DNA of 64,000 bases from Xanthomonas dyei (GTDB lineage Bacteria; Pseudomonadota; Gammaproteobacteria; Xanthomonadales; Xanthomonadaceae), in assembly GCF_002939865.1 (NCBI RefSeq), contig NZ_MDEE01000022.1:1-64000 (forward strand), written 5' to 3'. The translations under genes were made by a program, and so were the position numbers. The notes under the pieces were generated by a model. It did no database searches, was not told the origin of the DNA, and saw only the letters and a list, made by a program, of their open reading frames with translations. Every line of letters starts with the position of its first letter. Positions within the stretch are counted from its first letter, which is position 1. This document shows positions 28,171 through 36,140 of the stretch, in pieces.

Positions 28171-28227
28171 GAATCCAGAGCACAGAGCCGAATCAAGAGC
28201 ACAGTGCCGAATCCAGAGTACGTCGCT
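28171..28227. repeat. Three 19-base tandem repeats
   Basis: Three adjacent units begin GAATCCAGAGCACAGAGCC, GAATCAAGAGCACAGTGCC and GAATCCAGAGTACGTCGCT. The third is the most diverged. Confidence 0.8.
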
Positions 28228-28306
28228 CGCTCCAAAGCACAGCGCTCAAGCCGGGGCTGCGACAGTCCATCGAGCACAATGTCGGATTGCTCGCGTGACT
28301 GCCGTA

Positions 28307-28349
28307 CCCTCATCCGCCCTTCGGGCACCTTCTCCCGGAGGGAGAAGGG
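28307..28349. repeat. REP-like hairpin, CCCTCATCCGCCC family
   Basis: Same family as 8643-8688 and 14826-14871, with a shortened second hairpin (CTTCTCCCGGAGGGAGAAGG). It lies downstream of the otsA 3' end. Confidence 0.8.
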
Positions 28350-28450
28350 AATGTATCCAGCCTCTCGCAAGAAGAATGTCTCCAGCCTCTGGCGGGAAGA
28401 AGGCAATGCACGCAGCGAGTCTGCGTACATTGCCCCGCACCGAGGAAAGC

Positions 28451-29818
28451 TTAGGCGTCTGCGAGCGCCTGCAGATACCGTTGGCGCCAGTGGTTGATGT
28501 TGTTCTTGCGCAGATGATCCATCATCGCTCGCCACCGCTCGATACGTGTTGCCAACGGCATGCTTGCTGCCGTCGCAATGGCATCTGCCACACCGTCCAG
28601 ATCGTGCGGATTGACCAGCAGCGCTTCCTTCATTTCGTCTGCCGCGCCGGCCAGCAACGACAGCACCAGGACACCGGGATTCTCAGGGTCCTGCGCGGCC
28701 ACAAATTCTTTGGCGACCAGATTCATGCCATCGCGCAATGGCGTTACCAGGCCCACCGATGCGGCCCGATAGAAACCAGTCAACGTCGCATGGCTGAAGT
28801 TCTGGTTGACGTAGCGCAGCGGCGTCCAGTCCGGCCCTGCATGTCTACCATTGATGTGGCCGGCGATCTGTTCCAGCTGCCCGCGCAATTGACGGTATTC
28901 GGTGACATCGCCGCGCGATACCGGTGCGATCTGCAGATAGGTCAGGCTGCCGGATTGATCCGGATAGCGTTCCAGATAGCGCTCGAAGCCCTGGAAGCGT
29001 TCCGGCAGGCCTTTGGAATAATCCAGCCGGTCCACGCCGATCGCCAACTGCCGCCCGCGCAGACTCTCGCGCAGATCGCGCACGGCTTGCTTGCTGACGG
29101 ACGCCTTTGCCTGATTGGCAATCAGATCGGTGTCGATGCCGATGGGGAACGACGAGGCCGTGAAACGTCGCCCACCCGGGCCTTCGACCAGATCGCCGTC
29201 AAGAACGCGGCCGCCGCCGAACAGGCGCACATACGCCTTGAAACGTTCGGCATCGCGCTGGGTCTGGAAGCCCACCAGATCGTAGGCATAAAAGGTGCTG
29301 AACAAGCGTGCGTGATCGGGCATCGCCTGCATCAAATCGGCCGATGGCATCGGCACATGCAGGAAGAAGCCCATCTTGCAGCCCACCCCCAGCTCGCGCA
29401 GCATCGCGCCCAGTGGGATCATGTGGTAATCGTGAATCCACAAGGTGTCGCTGTCTTTCAGTAGCGGCGCGAGTTTTTCCGCGAACAGGCGATTGACGCG
29501 CAGATAGCCTTCGCGCTTGGCGCGGTCGTAATCGACCAGGTCCAGCCGGAAGTGCAGCAACGGCCACAACGTGCGATTGGCAAAGCCGTTGTAGTACGAA
29601 TCGATGTCGCGCTTGTTGAGGTCCATGGTGACGAAGGTGATGTCGCCTTCGGTCTGCTCGTGCATGCCGCCGCTATCGCCACGCACGGTCTTGCCGCTCC
29701 AGCCGAACCACATGCCGCCGCGCTCCTTGAGCGCGGCCAACAACCCGACTGCAAGGCCGCCCGCGCGGTTTTCGCCGGGCACTGCAACACGATTGGATAC
29801 CACCACCAAACGACTCAT
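28451..29818 (-). CDS. otsA: Trehalose-6-phosphate synthase (UDP-forming)
   Basis: OtsA joins UDP-glucose and glucose 6-phosphate to trehalose 6-phosphate. The 455-residue GT20 protein shows the family landmarks: GGLAVGLLAALKE near the N-terminus, WIHDYHMIPLGAML, FFLHVPMPS, and the nucleotide-sugar site VDRLDYSKGLPERF. LRDGMNLVAKEFVA is the C-terminal conserved segment. Its ATG overlaps the TGA of the upstream GH15 gene (ATGA), so the two are translationally coupled in the order otsB, GH15, otsA. Trehalose accumulation serves osmotic and desiccation tolerance. Confidence 0.96.
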   Translation of the reverse strand: MSRLVVVSNRVAVPGENRAGGLAVGLLAALKERGGMWFGWSGKTVRGDSGGMHEQTEGDITFVTMDLNKRDIDSYYNGFANRTLWPLLHFRLDLVDYDRAKREGYLRVNRLFAEKLAPLLKDSDTLWIHDYHMIPLGAMLRELGVGCKMGFFLHVPMPSADLMQAMPDHARLFSTFYAYDLVGFQTQRDAERFKAYVRLFGGGRVLDGDLVEGPGGRRFTASSFPIGIDTDLIANQAKASVSKQAVRDLRESLRGRQLAIGVDRLDYSKGLPERFQGFERYLERYPDQSGSLTYLQIAPVSRGDVTEYRQLRGQLEQIAGHINGRHAGPDWTPLRYVNQNFSHATLTGFYRAASVGLVTPLRDGMNLVAKEFVAAQDPENPGVLVLSLLAGAADEMKEALLVNPHDLDGVADAIATAASMPLATRIERWRAMMDHLRKNNINHWRQRYLQALADA

Positions 29819-31593
29819 GACGCCTCCTGCCAGCTCCGCGACAAGCGCATCGCTGCGATGATCAAACCGACATGCGAATAGGTCTGAGGGAAGTTGCCCC
29901 AGGCTTCTCCGCCTTCGAACGATAGGTCTTCCGAGAGCAAGCCCAGGTGATTGCGGCGCGCGAGAATGCGCTCGAACAATTCACGTGCCTCGTCCTTGCG
30001 GCCGATGGCGGCCAGCGCATCGATGTACCAGAACGTGCAGATGGTGAAGCTGGTTTCCGGCTCGCCGAAGTCGTCGGGCGCGATGTAGCGATACAGCGCA
30101 TCGCCATGCTTGAGCACGCGGCCGACCGCTTCGACCGTGCGCACGAAGCGGCTGTCGTCGGCATCCACGATGCCGATGTCGGCCAGCAGCAACAGCGACG
30201 CATCCAGGCGGTGGCCGCCGAGCGTGTCGGTGAAATGGCCGCTTTCTTCGCTCCAGGCTTCGTCCAGCACGCGCGTACGGATGATGTCGGCGCGCTCGTT
30301 CCAATAGGCGCTGCGCTCGGGCAGTGCCAGCCGCTCGGCGATCTTGGCCAGCCGGTCGCAGGCGGCCCAGCACATCGCGGCGGTGTAGGTGTGCACTTCG
30401 GTGCGGCCGCGGAATTCCCACAGGCCGGCGTCGGGCACGTTGTGCAGCGCATAGGCGCGCTCGCCAAGCGGTTCGAGCCGGCGGAAGGTGTCGGCGTCGC
30501 CCTGATCCTTCAGCCGCAGGTCGAAGAACAATTGCGTCGAGGCCAGCACCACGCTGCCATAGACATCGTGCTGTTGCTGGATCCACGCCAGGTTGCCGCG
30601 CCGCACCGGGCCCATGCCGCGGTAGCCGTCCATCGTGTCGACTTCGTGTTCTTCCAGCTGCGATTCGAAGCCGATGCCGTACAGCGGCTGTAGCGTCCCG
30701 TCGCTGGTGGCGATGTTGAAGATGTAGCCGATGAACTGCTCCATCGTGCGCGTGGCGCCGAGCCGGTTGAGCGCGCGCACCACGAACGCGGCGTCGCGCA
30801 GCCAGCAGTACCGGTAATCCCAGTTGCGCGGCGTATTCGGCGCTTCCGGAATCGAGGTGGTCATCGCGGCGATGATGGCGCCGCTGTCTTCGTACTGGCA
30901 CAGCTTGAGCGTGATCGCGCTGCGGATCACCGCCTCCTGCCAGTCCAGCGGAATGGAAAGATAGCGCACCCATTCGCGCCAATATTCTTCGGTGCGTTCC
31001 TGCGCTTCCTGCACGTAACCGCTGAGCGAGCGGGTCAGCGATTCGTCCACGCCCAGCACCAGACTCACCGGGTGGCTGAGCACGAACGGCAAGCCGTCGC
31101 GCACGAAGCGTACCGGCACGTCGGTGGTCAGGCGTAGGGTGAATTCCGGCAACACCCAGCGGATATGATTGCTGCCCCAGGTGGTATCGGGCGTGCGGCC
31201 ACCCCAGTCGGCGAGCGGACGTGCGCGCACGACGATGCGCGGGTTGCCAGCGAGCGGGCGAATCTGCCGGATGATGCTCACCGGCCGATAAAAACGGCCG
31301 TTATTGCGCCAGCGCGGTGCGAAGTCGATGACTTCCACTTCGCCGCCGTGGCTGTCGCGCAAGACGGTGCGCAGCACGGCTGTGTTGGGCAGGTAATGCT
31401 GCTCGCTGCTGACGAAGTCTTCCAGCTCCACCGCAAAGTCGCCGCCTTCGGTCTTGGGCGAGAGCAGGCTGCAAAAGGCCGGGTCGCCATCGAAGGCGGG
31501 CAGGCAGCTCCACACCACGCGTGCCTGTCGATCGACCAATGCGCCAAAACTGCAATTGCCGATGACGCCCAGATCCAGGTTTGGCTCGGTCAT
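29815..31593 (-). CDS. Glycoside hydrolase family 15 protein, possible trehalase
   Basis: The 592-residue protein belongs to GH15 (glucoamylase and actinobacterial-type trehalase). Landmarks include LGVIGNCSFGALVDR at the N-terminus, NWDYRYCWLRDAAFVVRAL with the catalytic-site acidic residues, and LLSEDLSFEGGEAWGNFPQTYSHVGLI near the C-terminus (residues about 560-580). No signal peptide, so it is cytosolic. I took the ATG at 31593 (MTEPNLDLGV); a longer reading to 31710 adds 39 residues without family character. Being between otsB and otsA and overlapping otsA's start argues for trehalose as substrate, but this is inference. Confidence 0.85.
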   Translation of the reverse strand: MTEPNLDLGVIGNCSFGALVDRQARVVWSCLPAFDGDPAFCSLLSPKTEGGDFAVELEDFVSSEQHYLPNTAVLRTVLRDSHGGEVEVIDFAPRWRNNGRFYRPVSIIRQIRPLAGNPRIVVRARPLADWGGRTPDTTWGSNHIRWVLPEFTLRLTTDVPVRFVRDGLPFVLSHPVSLVLGVDESLTRSLSGYVQEAQERTEEYWREWVRYLSIPLDWQEAVIRSAITLKLCQYEDSGAIIAAMTTSIPEAPNTPRNWDYRYCWLRDAAFVVRALNRLGATRTMEQFIGYIFNIATSDGTLQPLYGIGFESQLEEHEVDTMDGYRGMGPVRRGNLAWIQQQHDVYGSVVLASTQLFFDLRLKDQGDADTFRRLEPLGERAYALHNVPDAGLWEFRGRTEVHTYTAAMCWAACDRLAKIAERLALPERSAYWNERADIIRTRVLDEAWSEESGHFTDTLGGHRLDASLLLLADIGIVDADDSRFVRTVEAVGRVLKHGDALYRYIAPDDFGEPETSFTICTFWYIDALAAIGRKDEARELFERILARRNHLGLLSEDLSFEGGEAWGNFPQTYSHVGLIIAAMRLSRSWQEAS

Positions 31594-31633
31594 GAGGTGC
31601 AAACGATCCTGTAAGTAACGAGAGGAGGTGCGC

Positions 31634-32398
31634 CTACGGTGACGCGTTGCGCGCGTTGTGTTGTAGCCACGCATGCACAGCGGCAGTGCCGTCGACGCGA
31701 AAACGCGCACTGGTCTGCGCGCGATCGCCGACCAGAATGCTCCAGCCGCCTAAGCGATTGGCCGCATCGAAGCCGAATTCGTCGGTGAGGTCGTCGCCGA
31801 CAAACACCGGCGTGCGGCCTGCAAATGCGGCGGTCTGCATCAGTTGTTCGACGGCCAGGCCCTTGTTGCTGCCTTCGGGGACGAATTCGACCACGTGGTC
31901 GCCCGGTTGCAGGCGATAACCGGAGAGCTGGGCGATTTCGTCCTGTGCGAAGGCCAACACATCCGGGCCGGCGTCCGGTTGTGCGCGCCAATGCAGCGCA
32001 ACGCTGACGCCTTTGTCTTCGACCAGCACGCCTGCGTGTTTGTGCGTCAGCGCCGCAGCGCGTTGATGCAGGCCATGCAGGAATTCGGATGTGTCCTGCG
32101 GCATGGCGGCACGTGCGGCAACATCGCTACGCAGCTCATGCCCATGCAGGCCGGCGGCCGGCAGCAGCAATGGTGCGAACAAGGCATCGAGCTGTGCGAG
32201 CGGACGCCCGCTGACCAGGGCGATGGCACCGTTGAGGCGCTCGCTCAGCTGGACGATCACTTCGCGTACCTCGGGCAATAGCCGCACGGACTCGGGGCTA
32301 TCGGCAAAGTCGATCAGGGTGCCGTCCACGTCCAGAAACAATGCGCAGGCATCGTCCAGCAATGGCGGCGACGGAAGGGGGGAATGCGCGTCTGCCAT
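31634..32398 (-). CDS. otsB: Trehalose-6-phosphate phosphatase
   Basis: OtsB dephosphorylates trehalose 6-phosphate. The 254-residue HAD-type enzyme shows motif I LFLDVDGTLIDFA (nucleophile Asp), motif II SGRPL, the cap segment with KHAGVLVEDKGVSVALHWR, and motif IV VFVGDDLTDEFGF. It is the first gene of the minus-strand set otsB-GH15-otsA, with 40 bases before the next gene. The spacer upstream contains two REP-like repeats. Confidence 0.95.
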   Translation of the reverse strand: MADAHSPLPSPPLLDDACALFLDVDGTLIDFADSPESVRLLPEVREVIVQLSERLNGAIALVSGRPLAQLDALFAPLLLPAAGLHGHELRSDVAARAAMPQDTSEFLHGLHQRAAALTHKHAGVLVEDKGVSVALHWRAQPDAGPDVLAFAQDEIAQLSGYRLQPGDHVVEFVPEGSNKGLAVEQLMQTAAFAGRTPVFVGDDLTDEFGFDAANRLGGWSILVGDRAQTSARFRVDGTAAVHAWLQHNARNASP

Positions 32399-32478
32399 TG
32401 CGCTAGTGTGCGCAAACCGGTGTGAGATTCAGGTTATGGAACGGCAGTGGGTGTTGGTAGACACGTGCAACTGCCTAT

Positions 32479-32523
32479 CCTTCTCTCCTCGGGAGAAGGT
32501 GGCGCGTAGCGCCGGCTGAGGGT
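32479..32523. repeat. REP-like hairpin, GGAGAAGGTGGCGCG type
   Basis: CCTTCTCTCCTCGGGAGAAGG forms one hairpin and GGCGCGTAGCGCC a second. A related copy in the other orientation is at 56348-56390. It lies upstream of otsB and downstream of the TonB receptor gene. Confidence 0.7.
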
Positions 32524-32571
32524 ACGTGCGAAGCCTCGTGCAGTTGGAAGGACACGGGAGCTTCGCCCGTA

Positions 32572-32605
32572 CCCTCACCCCAACCCCTCTCCCGCAGGAG
32601 AGGGG
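32572..32605. repeat. REP-like hairpin, CCCCTCTCCC type
   Basis: CCCTCACCCCAACCCCTCTCCCGC followed by the complement AGGAGAGGGG; related to 15058-15096. It lies about 50 bases after the stop of the TonB receptor gene and may end its transcript. Confidence 0.7.
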
Positions 32606-32653
32606 CTAGAGCACGCCCCTAGGGGAAAGAGGGTTTGCAGCCTGCGCTGTTGC

Positions 32654-35089
32654 TCAGAAGGTATATCGCACCCGCCCATACCAGTACGCGCCATTGCTGC
32701 CGATCGGCGAAAGCACGTCGTAGGGCAGGTTGCCGAAGTAGGCGATATCGTCGATGGAGCGGTCCGAGTAGTTGTCCAGGATGTTCTGCCCGCCGATGGC
32801 CAGCGTCCACTGCGTGCCCAGGTGGTATTCGGCTTCCAGATCCAGCTGCCATTCGGCGCCATAGGTCTGACGTGGCACGAAGCCGCCGCCGAAGTCGAAC
32901 ACGCGGGTGGCGCTGCCATAGCGGTTCACGCGCGTCTGCAGGTTCCAGTGTTGGTTGCTCCAGTTGGCGGCCAGCGCGGCACGCGTGCGTGGTGCCGCAT
33001 CGGTGAGCGTGTTGCTCTCTTCCACGCCGAACAGCACATAGTCCGGGTTCAAGGCCAGCAATTGCCAGGGTGTTGCGATGATGTTTTCCAGCTCGGTCTT
33101 GGCATAGCTGTAGGTGCCGGTCAGCAACAGATCGCCGCCGAACGCGTACTGGCGCCAGTTGGCGACCAGCTCGGCGCCGCGGGTACGGGTGTCGGCGGCG
33201 TTGAGGAAATAGCTGGCGCTCTGCACGCCGGTGACATCGAAGTTCTGCTGCACGAAGCTGGTCAAGGCGTCGCCGGTGATGTCTTCGGACAAGGCGATGC
33301 GGTCGTCGATATCGATCTGGAAAAAATCCAGCGACAGGTCGAAGTGGTCGCCCAACTTGCTGGTGAAGCCCAGGCTGTAGTTGACCGACTTTTCCGGCTT
33401 CAGATCGGTGGCGCCGAGCGCGCGGGCGATCGGGTTGTTGACCGACAGCAGGCGGCCCTGGGTCAGCCGGCCGGCGGCGTCGTAACCGGTGGAGGTAGCT
33501 TCGTAACCGATCTGGCTGAGCGATGGCGCGCGCACGTTGTTGGAGATGGCGCCACGCAGCGCGAATGCAGGGGCGAACGCATAGCGCGCGGCTAATTTAC
33601 CCGTCCACTGGCTGCCGAAATCCTGGTAATGCTCATAGCGACCGGCCAGGTCGGTGGAGAATTTTTCACCGAACTGGCTGGAGACGTTGGCATAGGCGCT
33701 GGCGACATTGCGCGACAGATCGGCTTCGTCCTGCGGGGTGAGCCCGCCGCCGGCCTGCGAGCCGGTGGGGCGATCGGTGAACGGGCCCGCGGCGTAGCTG
33801 GCCGGGTCGCCGGCATGGGTGCGGTATTGCTCGCGGCGGAATTCGGCGCCGGTGCCGAAGGTATGGGTGGCGCCGGCAATGTCGAACACGCGGGTCAGAT
33901 CGAAATTTCCCACGGTCTGCGCAAACGCAAAATCGCCGGTCTTGAACGCGGTGGTGCTGCCCGGGCCGAGCGAGGCGTTGAGCGAGTTGCGCAGGCGGTA
34001 GGTGAAGTCGTTGCGGCCGTAGTTGACGCTGGCGTCGTAATCCCAGTTGCCCCACTGCCCACGTGCACCGGCAACAAGTTGTAGATCGCGATTTTCGCCT
34101 TCGGAAATCGGCCGGTAGCCGTTGGGGTAGATCTCGCGCCAGTTGGCGCTGCTGTCGGGGTAACGGAAGTAATTGGCGCCTTCGGTGTCGCGCTGGTTGT
34201 AGGTGCCGAAGGCATAGAACTCGCCGCTGACGCTGAAGGGAATCTTGGTGTTGAGCCAGGCGTTCAGGCCCTTGGTGGCGCCGTCGCCGAGCACGTAATT
34301 GCGCCGGCCGGCCAGGGCCAGGTTGGCCGGGGTCTGCTCTTCGAACGGCGGGATCTGATCGAAGCCGGCGCGGTTGGTCGCTTCGCGATTCTTCAGTTCC
34401 AGGCCGACCTTGAAAAAGCCGCCGTCATCGCCCAGCAGGCTGCCGACCTTGGCGCTGGCGTAGCTGGTCTGGCCGTCGGTGACGCGGCGATCGATCGGCG
34501 CCACATCGGTGTTGTAGGCGCCGAAGCTGGCTTCCAGCTCGCCGCGCTCGGGGTTGTCGTCCAGGATCACGTTGATGACACCGGCAATGGCATCGGAGCC
34601 GTATTGCGCGCCGGCACCGTCGCGCAGCACTTCGATGCGCTTGATGGCGTTGATCGGGATGGAGTTGAAATCCACCGGCGTGGTGCCCTTGCCGATCTTG
34701 CTGTCGGTATTGACCAGTGCCGAGGTGTGGCGGCGCTTGCCGTTGACCAGCACCAGCACCTGGTCGGGCGAGAGCCCGCGCAGCTGCGCGGCGCGGATGT
34801 GGTCGGCGCCGCCGGAGTTGGACTGGCGCGGGAAGTTGAAAGACGGCAGCAGCGCCTGCAGCGCGCTGCCCAACTCGCCATTGACCACGCCGGCCTTGCG
34901 GATGTCTTCGGCGGTGAGCACGTCCACCGGCACCGTCGATTCCAGCACGGTGCGATCGCTGGCGCGGGTGCCGGTGACGATCACGGTGTCCAGGGTGGTG
35001 GCCCCAGCATCGGCCTGCTGGGCCTGCGCGTTGGCGCTCAGTGCCGCGGCCACAGCCAGGCCGATCATCGAAAGGGTGGGGCGGGTCAT
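32654..35089 (-). CDS. TonB-dependent outer-membrane receptor
   Basis: The 811-residue receptor has a signal peptide (about 1-23, ending ANAQAQ), a TonB-box-like segment TTLDTVIVTG and a plug domain with QLRGLSPDQVLVLVNGKRRHTSALVN and EVLRDGAGAQYGSDAIAGVINVIL. The C-terminal barrel ends in the aromatic GRVRYTF. The start at 35089 is supported by GGAGAGAG just upstream and by the signal peptide; a longer reading to 35173 lacks these. The substrate is unknown; no transporter or enzyme gene of a clear pathway adjoins it. Xanthomonas carries many such receptors for plant carbohydrates and iron. Confidence 0.9.
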   Translation of the reverse strand: MTRPTLSMIGLAVAAALSANAQAQQADAGATTLDTVIVTGTRASDRTVLESTVPVDVLTAEDIRKAGVVNGELGSALQALLPSFNFPRQSNSGGADHIRAAQLRGLSPDQVLVLVNGKRRHTSALVNTDSKIGKGTTPVDFNSIPINAIKRIEVLRDGAGAQYGSDAIAGVINVILDDNPERGELEASFGAYNTDVAPIDRRVTDGQTSYASAKVGSLLGDDGGFFKVGLELKNREATNRAGFDQIPPFEEQTPANLALAGRRNYVLGDGATKGLNAWLNTKIPFSVSGEFYAFGTYNQRDTEGANYFRYPDSSANWREIYPNGYRPISEGENRDLQLVAGARGQWGNWDYDASVNYGRNDFTYRLRNSLNASLGPGSTTAFKTGDFAFAQTVGNFDLTRVFDIAGATHTFGTGAEFRREQYRTHAGDPASYAAGPFTDRPTGSQAGGGLTPQDEADLSRNVASAYANVSSQFGEKFSTDLAGRYEHYQDFGSQWTGKLAARYAFAPAFALRGAISNNVRAPSLSQIGYEATSTGYDAAGRLTQGRLLSVNNPIARALGATDLKPEKSVNYSLGFTSKLGDHFDLSLDFFQIDIDDRIALSEDITGDALTSFVQQNFDVTGVQSASYFLNAADTRTRGAELVANWRQYAFGGDLLLTGTYSYAKTELENIIATPWQLLALNPDYVLFGVEESNTLTDAAPRTRAALAANWSNQHWNLQTRVNRYGSATRVFDFGGGFVPRQTYGAEWQLDLEAEYHLGTQWTLAIGGQNILDNYSDRSIDDIAYFGNLPYDVLSPIGSNGAYWYGRVRYTF

Positions 35090-35370
35090 GCTCTCTCCTG
35101 CAACTGCAAACGCGCAGCGGCGCCGGCGTCCGGCCGGGCTGGTGCACAAGGGGGCGGACTGTTCCACATTCATCCGGATAGAGAGATTATCGTGTTGTTC
35201 ACGCCTGCGCGAGATGGCGCGGTACGCGCCCCTGCATGAGCTGATACCGCAGCCGCATCAGCGGTGGCGCTACTGACTCGACGTTCGCAACAGTGACGCT
35301 CGTACACTTGCAGCATTCGCCTGCCGTTTGCAAGAGTCGACTGCGGTGCGCCACGTGCCCATCGCTGTGC
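35090..35370. other. Spacer upstream of the TonB receptor gene
   Basis: No gene is visible. It should hold the promoter of the minus-strand receptor gene. The rest of this intergenic region is filled by the repeat element at 35371-35517. Confidence 0.5.
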
Positions 35371-35517
35371 TTAGAGCAGCTAACAAAACTACTGTGCAGC
35401 CGCCAGGCGGGTGCGGCCGGTGCTCGGAATCCTCATGTACCACCCGTACACTCCGGTTCCTCCGCGCCGTCCACACCCACCTGACGACTGCTCGCTACGT
35501 TTTGTTAGCCGCTCTTA
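35371..35517 (+). mobile_element. 147-bp MITE-like element, copy 2
   Basis: The terminal inverted repeats TTAGAGCAGCTAACAAAAC (35371-35389) and GTTTTGTTAGCCGCTCTTA (35499-35517) match at 17 of 19 positions. The interior contains CGGTGCTCGGAATCC and CCGCGCCGTCCACACCCACC. Its right half is nearly identical to copy 3 (55631-55777). It has no coding capacity. Confidence 0.85.
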
Positions 35518-35563
35518 GTCACCCCGATACCTAGTCCCCCCCCTGAAACCGTTGGAGAGATCG

Positions 35564-36043
35564 ATGAAGTTGCTGCCGTCCGTGTTGATCGCCGCCGTGC
35601 TGGCGTTGTCTGGTTGTGTCACGACGCCGGGCAGGACGCCTGCCGCGGCGACTACCACCGCCAGCATGCAGGGCGATGCGCAACGCCCCGGCGATGCGCA
35701 TGGGTGGATGCGCAGCGAGCTCTATTTTGGCGTGGGCGAGGAGACCGGCCCGGCCGATCGCCCGCAGACCCGCATCATCGATGAGACGCAGTGGCGCGCG
35801 TTTCTGGACAAGGAAGTGACCCCACGCTTCCCGGATGGGCTGACGGTGTTGGATGCCTATGGCCAGTGGCTGTTCCGCGGCGCCAAGGAGCCGAACAGGC
35901 TCGGCACCAAGGTGCTGGTGATCCTGCATGAAGACACCCCGCAGCGACGCCGCGACATCGAAGCGATCCGGCTGGCCTGGAAGCAGGCCACCGGGCATCA
36001 GTCGGTGTTGTGGTCGCGACAGGCGGTGGATGTGTCGTTCTGA
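35564..36043 (+). CDS. DUF3574 lipoprotein
   Basis: The 159-residue precursor has a lipoprotein signal (MKLLPSVLIAAVLALSGC, Cys18). The rest resembles DUF3574: SELYFGVGEETGPADR, WRAFLDKEVTPRFPDGLTVLDAYGQW (about 75-105) and VLVILHEDTPQRRRDIEAIRLAWK. The family's function is unknown. GGAGA lies upstream of the chosen ATG at 35564; an earlier ATG at 35552 would spoil the signal start. It stands alone, with a repeat element just upstream. Confidence 0.85.
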   Translation: MKLLPSVLIAAVLALSGCVTTPGRTPAAATTTASMQGDAQRPGDAHGWMRSELYFGVGEETGPADRPQTRIIDETQWRAFLDKEVTPRFPDGLTVLDAYGQWLFRGAKEPNRLGTKVLVILHEDTPQRRRDIEAIRLAWKQATGHQSVLWSRQAVDVSF

Positions 36044-36140
36044 GCGCGCCTGGCCGTTGTTACGTGTGGACATCGTGCAGTGCTCTGTCTGGCACTGCGT
36101 GAGTCCTCGGATACCATGGATCGACCCGCGACGCCTCGCT

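Larger units (their letters stand above)
27575..28450. other. 876-base spacer between otsA and gcd without a convincing gene
   Basis: Several short frames cross this stretch, but none shows a ribosome binding site with a recognisable product. It contains a 19-base tandem repeat (28171-28227) and a REP-like hairpin (28307-28349), described separately. The right part should carry the gcd promoter at the 27575 end. Confidence 0.5.

Noticed and set aside
28171-28227. Possible CRISPR-like array
   Set aside because: The units are adjacent without spacers, only three, and diverging, so this is a plain tandem repeat; no cas gene is present.
35270-35476. Small frames starting MWTARRNRS (35270-35476) and MWTARKNRS (55317-55736) that look like paralogous proteins
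   Set aside because: The resemblance comes from the MITE-like repeat they both cross; there is no ribosome binding site and the frames are not kept in copy 1.
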